Shown in pieces: positions 57,613 to 64,000 of a DNA stretch of 64,000 nt (position 1 is the first letter of the stretch; each line of letters starts with the position of its first letter). The position numbers were made by a program, and so were the translations under genes. The notes under the pieces are model-generated. The model was not told the DNA's origin. It saw only the letters and a list, made by a program, of their open reading frames with translations, and made no database searches. This DNA is from Simmondsia chinensis (lineage: Eukaryota > Streptophyta > Magnoliopsida > Caryophyllales > Simmondsiaceae): the NCBI GenBank assembly GCA_018398585.1, contig JAGTTD010000001.1, positions 8,868,501 through 8,932,500 on the forward strand, in the 5' to 3' direction.

Positions 57613-58980
57613 TCCTAACTCCTTGCACAATTGGTCCTTGATCCTAAAGGGCAACCTCTGTTTTCTCTTGAGAAAGGAATCATCCGTTATAAGGGGCGCA
57701 TCTATGTGGGTGAAGGCGCAGCCATGAGAGACAAAGTCTTGCACGCCCTCCATGATCCTCCAGTGGGAGGACATTCAGGGGTGACAGGCACGTTGATGAG
57801 AATCAAGAGCTACTGGCCCAAGCTCAAAGACAGTGTCCAAGATTGGGTGCGCAGCTGTGACGTTTGTCAATGCACTAAGGGGGAACATGTTCCCTACCCA
57901 GGCCTACTTCAGCCTCTGCTAATTCCAGACCAGGCCTGGGCCAGCATCAGCCTGTATTTCATTGAGGGCCTCCCTAGGTCTCAAGGGAAGGACGTGATCC
58001 TGGTTGTGGTGGACCGATTCACTAAGTATGCCCATTTTCTAACCTAGGCACATCCTTATACAGCAGCAAGAGTGGCCTAGCTCCTCTTGGACCACATTTA
58101 CCGTTTACATGGATTGCCAAAGGACATAGTCTCAGATAGGGACTCCTCATTCTTGAGTTTGTTCTGGAAGGAACTCATGCGCCTTGCTGGACTAGATCTT
58201 CATATGAGCAGCTCTTATCACCCACAATCAGATGGGCACACGGAGAGAGTTAACCAATGCCTTGAAAATTACCTTCGTGCTATGGTTCTCCTTAAGCCCA
58301 AGCTTTGGGCCCAATGGATGCCTCTAGTGGAGTTTTGGTACAATACCAATTATCACTCATCATTGAAGACTCCACCGTTCAAAGCCTTGTATGGATATGA
58401 GCCACGCCTCCTAGCATGGGACGTACCTTGCCACTCCGCTTCCCCTGATGTAGAGGACTTTGTCACAGAACAGGGCAACATGATCAATATTCTCAACGAG
58501 AATTTGATGGCAGCACAGCACCGTTATAAGCAAATGGCGGATGTGAAGAGGTCTGAACGCTCATTTGAAGCAGGAGACTTGGTCTACCTAAAGCTTCAGC
58601 CCCATCATAAGAGTTGCATTGCTTTAAGGAAGAATTAGAAGCTGGCAGCTCGCTACTACCATCCCTATCCAGTCTTAGCCAAGATTGGGTCGGTTGCTTA
58701 TAAGTTGGGTCTACCAGAAGGGGCCCAGATTCACCCAGTATTTCACGTATCCAGGCTCAAAGGGAAGGTTGGGCAACGGGCGCAAATCAGTAATGAGCTC
58801 CCACATTGTGCCCCAGAAGGGGATCTTGAAGTTATGCATCAAGAGGTACTCCAACACCGTACCATGACAAGAGACAAGAAGAGGGTTGCACAAGTGTTGA
58901 TCAAGTGGAAAAACTTGGCAGAAGAAACTTGGGAGGATTGGGCCTTTATACGCAAGCAGTTCCCTCAATTCAATCCTTGA
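57613..58980 (+). pseudogene. Chromovirus integrase and chromodomain
   Basis: The zinc-binding region reads VGGHSGVTGTLMRIKSYWPK ... SCDVCQ (about 57760-57870). In the core, the position that normally carries the first catalytic Asp reads ISLYFIEGLP, so that Asp appears replaced by Tyr. The second Asp (IVSDRDSSF) and the Glu region (HPQSDGHTERVNQ) are present. Stops TAG at 58045-58047, 58078-58080 and 58636-58638 interrupt it. The tail ends with a chromodomain-like VLIKWKNLAEETWEDWAFIR, stop at 58978-58980. Chromodomains steer integration to marked chromatin. Confidence 0.9.
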
Positions 58981-58990
58981 GGACAAGGAT

Positions 58991-59009
58991 CGTTTTAAGG
59001 GGGCGGCAC
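58991..59009 (+). promoter_or_regulatory. Polypurine tract of the chromovirus
   Basis: 'TTTTAAGGGGGCGGCAC' abuts the second LTR. Confidence 0.8.
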
Positions 59010-59596
59010 TGTCACGGGTCCGCTTTAGTTCGCGCCAGAGGTTTGTCAAGGTCCGGTCCAGTGGGTTTTCAAGGTCCGGTCCAGTTCGCTGCCAGTGGCT
59101 CGTCATGACAATACCTGGGTCCAGTCCGGGTACGCGCCAGCCCATGTCAAGGCAATGTCACGGCCCATTAATATACATGTATTAGCCCATACTTATTTGT
59201 ATTAACACCCGATAATAATAAAGATAAATTGGTTATTAAATCAAATAATAAGGCCATGTGAGGAATTAGATAGTGTAATAGAATAATCTAAAACTCTCTA
59301 GAGTAGCTTGTAACTAACACGCTCCTGTCCCCTTCCCGCCTTTTACTTGTGACGGTTATTTCCCGCCTTTTATTTTGAATTGATGTAAGTAGTTATAAAC
59401 AGGGAAGCTTATACTTGTAATTGATCATCGAATTAAATACCAATGGAATACTCTTTAACCCGTCTCAACTCTATCTCTCTTTTTCTCATCTAATTTCTTC
59501 TATTTTCTCATCTTAATTTCTTCAAGTTCTTTAACCTCTATTTCCTTGATCTCCCTTGATCATCGAAATTAAGGTCACAATCTTAGGAACGTGACA
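59010..59596 (+). repeat. Second LTR of the chromovirus, shared by the tandem copy
   Basis: Starts TGTCACGGGTCC and ends AACGTGACA, 587 bp. Relative to the first LTR it has a tandem duplication of about 23 bp ('aaggtccggtccagt' motif twice, 59049-59090) and another of about 22 bp near 59480-59520. Confidence 0.9.
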
Positions 59597-59599
59597 AGG

Positions 59600-60410
59600 T
59601 GGTATCAGAGCCATCTTCTGATCATCAAACTGGCCATTAATAGAAGTACTCGATCCGCTGCAACAATATCTTCATCAGAGGAAACAGTTGATTCACGAGT
59701 TCAACAAAGATTTGAGTCGGTGGAGAAACGTTTGGAGAGATTGGAGAAGATCTCTGAAAGTCAAGTTTGAATTAGCAATGAGCTCAAAACATCCATAGAT
59801 TCTCAAGCTAAATTACCGAGAATCTAAGGGTCACCATGGAGACGTTGAACGCCACTATGAAGAAATTCACGATCAGCCAGGAAAAACGACCGGAGGTAGC
59901 AATTCCGGCAGCCACTGTCCCCACTACAGCAGGAGGATCTGGAAATTATGTTCATCTAGGAGGAAATGGCTTAATTCCTCCACCTCCACCTCAACCGGAG
60001 CTCAGGAATGAGCGTGTGCCCTTGCGGATGGGTGAAGAAGGTGAAAACAGTGGGTTCAACGGTAGTAACCGCACTTGGAGCTCTCATCATATAGCCAAAC
60101 TTTATCCTCCTTGTTTTGATGGATCTAATCCTAGGGGTTGAATCAGGAGATTACTTAAATACTTTCATTGGAATCAAGTGCCAACGGAGGAGTGGGTGGA
60201 GTTTGCATCTAATCACCTGCTGGAGCACGGGGAGGCTTGTTATCAAGCCTTAGAGCTTAAAAATCCAGTGATCACCTGGCAATTCTTCATTGATGAGCTT
60301 TGCAAGAGGTTTGGCGATCGATCTCTTCATGACATTGTGGTAGAATTCAGCAAGATTGTCAAAAACGGCACCGTGGAGGACTACATTATACGTTTAGCTT
60401 AAGAGTTCAG
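59600..60410 (+). pseudogene. Second, truncated chromovirus gag copy
   Basis: After LTR2 a second primer site (59600-59611) and gag begin, about 95% like 54451-55260. It carries the same frameshift (near 59805) and the same TAA (60400-60402), plus its own stops: TGA at 59768-59770 (CGA in copy 1) and TGA at 60139-60141 (TGG in copy 1). It keeps CAG (59878-59880) where copy 1 has TAG. The homology ends abruptly after 'cgtttagcttaagagtt' at 60410. Confidence 0.9.
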
Positions 60411-61930
60411 TAGATGCACAATATCCATGTTGTCGGATTCCAAGATTAGGCGTCTCCATCCCTTACAAATTGTGAAGAAACAACCCACCCTTAATGCCAT
60501 GGCCTTGGCCACTACAGCCGAGGGAGCAAAACCAAAGACACACCAACCTCCCACAACCACCCCCTCCTTATCCTTGGCCATGGCAGCAACCACTTTTTTA
60601 CGGGACGTCGAAATCCATGCTACATTGCTATTAATGTTGATCCATCCTATTCCTTGTTTCCTCCAAACTCGGGCCTCAAAGGATGGTGGAATTGTTCTAG
60701 GACCCTTTGAAGACTTAACAATTTCAGCCAAGAATTCCCGAGTATCCTTGAGTACATGAGCCGCTACTTGGGACGAGGTAAGGCTTGATTTACGGAAAAT
60801 AGATGTGTTCTAGCTTTCCAAATCAACCAAACTCAATAGGCTGTCTCATCTTTTAGTATATGATAACAAGAGAAATTGACATATAACAAAGTCCACCATC
60901 TTTTAAATCCAGAGAAACCATAAGGATTGGGATTGTTGGGTAGGTGAGATGCCCACCACACAGCCTTGGAAAAGGTACAAAAGAAATGAAGGTGCTCCAA
61001 TGATTCTAAGTCCTCCCCACACCTTTGACATAGAAGGGAATCAATAATTCGTCTTTTGAAAAGATTTTCACGTGTCGCTAAGCCATTAGCAATGGCTCTC
61101 CAAATAAAAACTTTAACTTTCAGAGCAACAATCAACTCTCATTGTCTATTAATTACTTTGATAGGTATAGAATCCGAAGAAGATGGCCTTTCAACCATAG
61201 AAGATTGAAAGCCACCAGCAACCCAATTAGCATACCCTCTTTTAACTGTATTTAAGCCATTAGGATAAAAATGCCATATTATTGTTGATTTTCCCCAGAA
61301 CATGGGATGGCTTGAATGATGTTCCCTTAATCCTTAGAGAAAATTTAAGCTACCTTTGATGACTTCCATCTCCTCCATCTGAAATCAATTAAATCAAAGA
61401 CCTAAACAATAGAATAATCAGTGGGTTTTTCTAATCGAATACAGAACGGTGGGTTCAAGGGGAGCCAATTGTCATCCCAAAGTCGAATGGATTTTTCATT
61501 TCATATATTCCATTGTCCTTTCTCCAAAAATTCTCGACCCAAAACTAAGCTTTTCCAGGGCCAAAATGCATGCAATAAGGCTTTAGCATTCAAAAAGGAT
61601 TCACGGGGAAAACAAATACCCCGAAGCACCTTGACCAAGTAAGAATCTGGATTTTGAATAACTTGCTAGGCTTGCTTTGCTAGGAGGGTAAGGTTAAAGT
61701 CTTCTATGTCCCTGAGACCCAACCCCTTTTGACTAATTGGTTTCGCAAGTAAATTCCAACTAGCCTAATGAACATTCTTATTTTCCGCATCTCCACCTTT
61801 CCACCAAAATTTACCCATGAGAGAATTAATTCTTTTGCAAAAAAATTTAGAGATTTTAATGCATTACATAACATATGTTGAAATTGCTTCAATTACTGCT
61901 TTTATCAAGATTTCCTTCCCTGAGTGAGAG
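60411..61930 (-). pseudogene. LINE (L1-type) ORF2 C-terminal fragment
   Basis: Minus strand in order: RT C-terminal part (about 61930-61700: HSGKEILIKAVIEAISTYVM, INSLMGKFWWKGGDAENKN, QKGLGLRDIEDFNLTLLAKQ), a connecting stretch, a zf-RVT domain (61135-60833: VKVFIWRAIANGLATRENLF, CQRCGEDLESLEHLHFFCTF) and an RNase H-like domain (60731-60411: GWININSNVAWISTSRKKVV, CKGWRRLILESDNMDIVHLL). This order is typical of plant non-LTR retrotransposons. Stops interrupt it. It is cut at 60411 by the gypsy gag copy. Confidence 0.87.
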
Positions 61931-62336
61931 AGAAGTTTCTGCTACCAACCGGTTTGTGATGAATTTAGTTAGTGTGCTTATTCATCATTTTGAAGCTCTG
62001 TATGAGGTGGGGTTTATTAGGATAAGCTGAACTCACGCTCTATCTGCACGCTCGACTTGATATTCCCTATTTGTGGTTTTTAGTAGGTGTTTGGGAAGAA
62101 ATTAAACTCAAGCTACTTAAAGATTATTGAGATCCCCATTATCCCTTCCTTTTTTCCCTCCTTCTTTCATTCCCCCTTTTCTCTATTTATAGTGGTAGGA
62201 TGATGTTTTTAGTGTTTGGATAAGTGTAATTTTCATCTTCTTACAAATTAGGTTTCTTTTATTATTTTTAGAACGTACTTTCAAAGTAGTGAAGATAGAT
62301 AAGTTTAATTTGGTTGGTCATTATATGGGTGAATTA
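61931..62336. other. No gene recognised
   Basis: The first bases may still belong to the LINE. The rest is AT-rich DNA with no signature. Confidence 0.4.
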
Positions 62337-62640
62337 TGTGAATTTTTACCCTACTACGCGAATAATGTTGATTTTTATCTCTACTGAGCGAATTGAGTTG
62401 ATTTTCCTGCTACTCGGCAATTAATGTTGTCTTTTATCCCTATTGGGCAAATATTGTTGATTTCGCCTCTACTGGGCGAATTGTATTGATTTTCCTCCTA
62501 CTCGGCAATTAATGTTGTCTTTTACCCCTATTGGGCAAATAGTGTTGATTTTGTCTCTACTGGGCGAATAGTGTTGATTTTGCCTCTATTGGGTGAATGG
62601 TGTTAATTTTGATTCTATTGTGTAAATGGTGTTGATTTTG
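62337..62640. repeat. 29-30-bp minisatellite, about 10 units, with a higher-order repeat
   Basis: The unit is close to TGTTGATTTTGCCTCTACTG plus GGCGAATAG. Three variant units form an 88-bp block present twice (62395-62482 and 62483-62570). Confidence 0.85.
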
Positions 62641-63478
62641 TTCTAATTTTTGTCCAAATAATTATCTGTGTGACCCACTTGCCCCTCTACAATAGCAAGC
62701 TGCTCAATTATAGTTGACCCTGGTACCCCCTACTTCATGAGCGAACCCTGGTAATTCCAAGTTCGGTCACAAAGTAATAGATCTGTCTTGTTTTTGGCTT
62801 GCTACTATACATCATTTTTGTTAGTGATGGCGATATTTAGTGTTTCGTTTTGGCCCTTCATAATTTTTGTTGATGTGTATTTTGATTTTTACTCGAAATC
62901 AATAGAGCGTACGATCTGAATAAGATGTGTAACGAGGTATTTGACACTTAATAGGATGTTTAAGCCATCATGACTTTTAATTAGGCGCATGACCCCTCAT
63001 GAACTTTAATAGGGTTTTTAGCGTAATCGTGGGAATTGGTAGAGCGTTTTATGTCGCAATTCTTATTTGTGTAAGAATGTTTAGAACAATCTGGTCTTCT
63101 AAGGTCTTTTTTGAAACTTAGAGTACTCAAGTGTTTTGCCCCTTTATATCAGTGAGCGTTCGTCACGATTCAAGCTTTATGTGATAAACATGTAAAGATA
63201 TTAGTATCATGATTAGTCACTAGATATATTTGCATTTGGTCAATAACACCCACAAGGCGATGGATGTGGTGTATCTATCCCATATTATTTTGATAGACAA
63301 AGACACCTCTGGCTAGAGCTAGAGGTGGTTGAATTCATACACCAGATTGGTATACTGGTGGTAGGTGTAGCCTGCTTTAAATGAGATTAAAGTGCCAAAT
63401 ATATTGTGTTGTTCTTTTACTGCCAGAGTAAACAGTGTGTAATATATCGTGTTGTAGTTAATGTGATGAGTGTGGTCT
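62641..63478. other. No gene recognised
   Basis: No coding or repeat signature identified between the two minisatellites. Confidence 0.4.
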
Positions 63479-63780
63479 GAGGGATGTTGTACTCAATTGC
63501 GGGGATTGCGTCGGGCCAGACCATGGTGATGAATGTTGCACCCGTTGCGGGTGATTGCACCAGGATGGATCATGGTGATGAATGTTCCACCCATTGCGAG
63601 TGATTGCACCAGGGAGGACCACGGTGATGAATGTTGCACCTGTTGCGAGTGATTGCACCAGGGCGGACCACCGGTGATAAATGCTGCGCCCGTTGAGAGT
63701 GATTGCACCAGGGTGGACCATGGTGATGAATGTTGCACTTGTTGTGGGAGATTGTACCAGGGCGGACCATGGTGATGAAT
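63479..63780. repeat. 49-bp minisatellite, six units
   Basis: 'gatgaat/gataaat' anchors fall at 63528, 63577, 63626, 63676, 63725 and 63774, a 49-bp period with one extra base. The unit contains 'GTGATTGCACCAGGG' and 'GGACCATGGTGATGAATG'. Because 49 is not a multiple of three, the array creates similar His/Pro-rich open stretches in all minus-strand frames. Confidence 0.9.
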
Positions 63781-64000
63781 ATACACTTGGTAAATATTGG
63801 GTGTCATGTACAGAATACCTGGGTAAGTCCACGTAGCAAGCACAATTGAGATAGTAAAACCACATAGGGTAGTATTCTTATCTGATGATAAGCATATCGA
63901 GGACACATATCAAAGTAAAGATAGGTTACTAAAATTAACACACCTTAAGGGATGTTACATGCCAAGCAAGAAGTAAGTCAAGCATATGGTATGTCATTCC
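63781..64000. other. No gene recognised
   Basis: Flank of the minisatellite; nothing identifiable. Confidence 0.4.

Larger units (their letters stand above)
53907..59596 (+). mobile_element. Ty3/gypsy chromovirus, LTR to LTR
   Basis: LTRs at 53907-54447 and 59010-59596 flank a plus-strand gag-protease-RT-RNase H-integrase-chromodomain coding region. It has a perfect primer site after the first LTR and a purine tract before the second. The chromodomain and overall order place it among chromoviruses (Tekay/Galadriel-like, inferred). It is inactivated by several nonsense codons, one shared frameshift and a small RT deletion. The second LTR is followed not by flank but by another primer site and gag copy, so the locus is a tandem. 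Confidence 0.92.

Noticed and set aside
63458..63906. Three overlapping minus-strand open stretches rich in His, Pro and Trp
   Set aside because: They are frame translations of a 49-bp tandem repeat lacking stop codons.

Overview
This window looks like a repeat-rich, AT-rich stretch of a flowering plant (probably eudicot) nuclear genome. The evidence is one intact three-exon alpha-expansin gene set among plant-type Ty1/copia and Ty3/gypsy retrotransposons, a CACTA end, hAT-type non-autonomous elements, a LINE fragment, SINEs with the plant 'TCGGAAAC...GCGTACAT' tail, TRIM-like elements and plant-style microsatellites. No bacterial, organellar or viral gene set was seen. The only credible host gene is the expansin on the minus strand (37455 down to 34676); everything else supportable is a transposable element or its relic.

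Layout. 1-4127: minus-strand Ty3/gypsy gag-protease relic running off the left edge, then an LTR-like repeat (4128-4717) that recurs at 46157-46845. 6039-19417: minus-strand Ty1/copia element with both LTRs, a perfect tRNA-Met-type primer site and polyprotein remnants. Its gag is split by a nested minus-strand gag-only Tat/Athila-like element (10817-17891) with a perfect 5-bp duplication TGTAT. One LTR of that element in turn holds a solo LTR (16064-16593). 19640-20125: plus-strand copia RNase H relic. 20987-21245: 5S-rRNA-derived SINE. 21549-26501: non-autonomous copia-like element with about 96-97% identical LTRs and TSD TTAAC. 27193-27976: hAT-like repeat containing a 24-bp tandem array. 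29460-30864: LTR fragment carrying a SINE insertion, joined to a copia RNase H relic.

34676-37455: expansin gene with two introns and a CT-rich leader. 37911-38360: hAT MITE. 38973-39208: second 5S-derived SINE. 39941-45072: compact minus-strand gypsy element with 390-bp LTRs. 45573-45905: inverted-repeat element. 47069-49051: copia LTR with internal sequence on both sides. 50660-51011: array of very short TRIM-like LTR units. 51456-52859: right part of a CACTA (En/Spm) transposon. 53907-60410: plus-strand chromovirus arranged LTR-internal-LTR-partial internal, fused at 60411 to a minus-strand LINE (to about 61930). 62337-62640 and 63479-63780: two minisatellites.

The most interesting signals are a SINE family with a 5S rRNA head and a classic plant SINE tail (two full members plus a headless relative with a paralogous empty site), the three-level nested stack with readable target duplications, the tandem gypsy whose two gag copies share old lesions and differ by C-to-T type stops, and the miniature TRIM array. 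Positions were read by eye. Element boundaries marked approximate, and all identity estimates, have not been computed.
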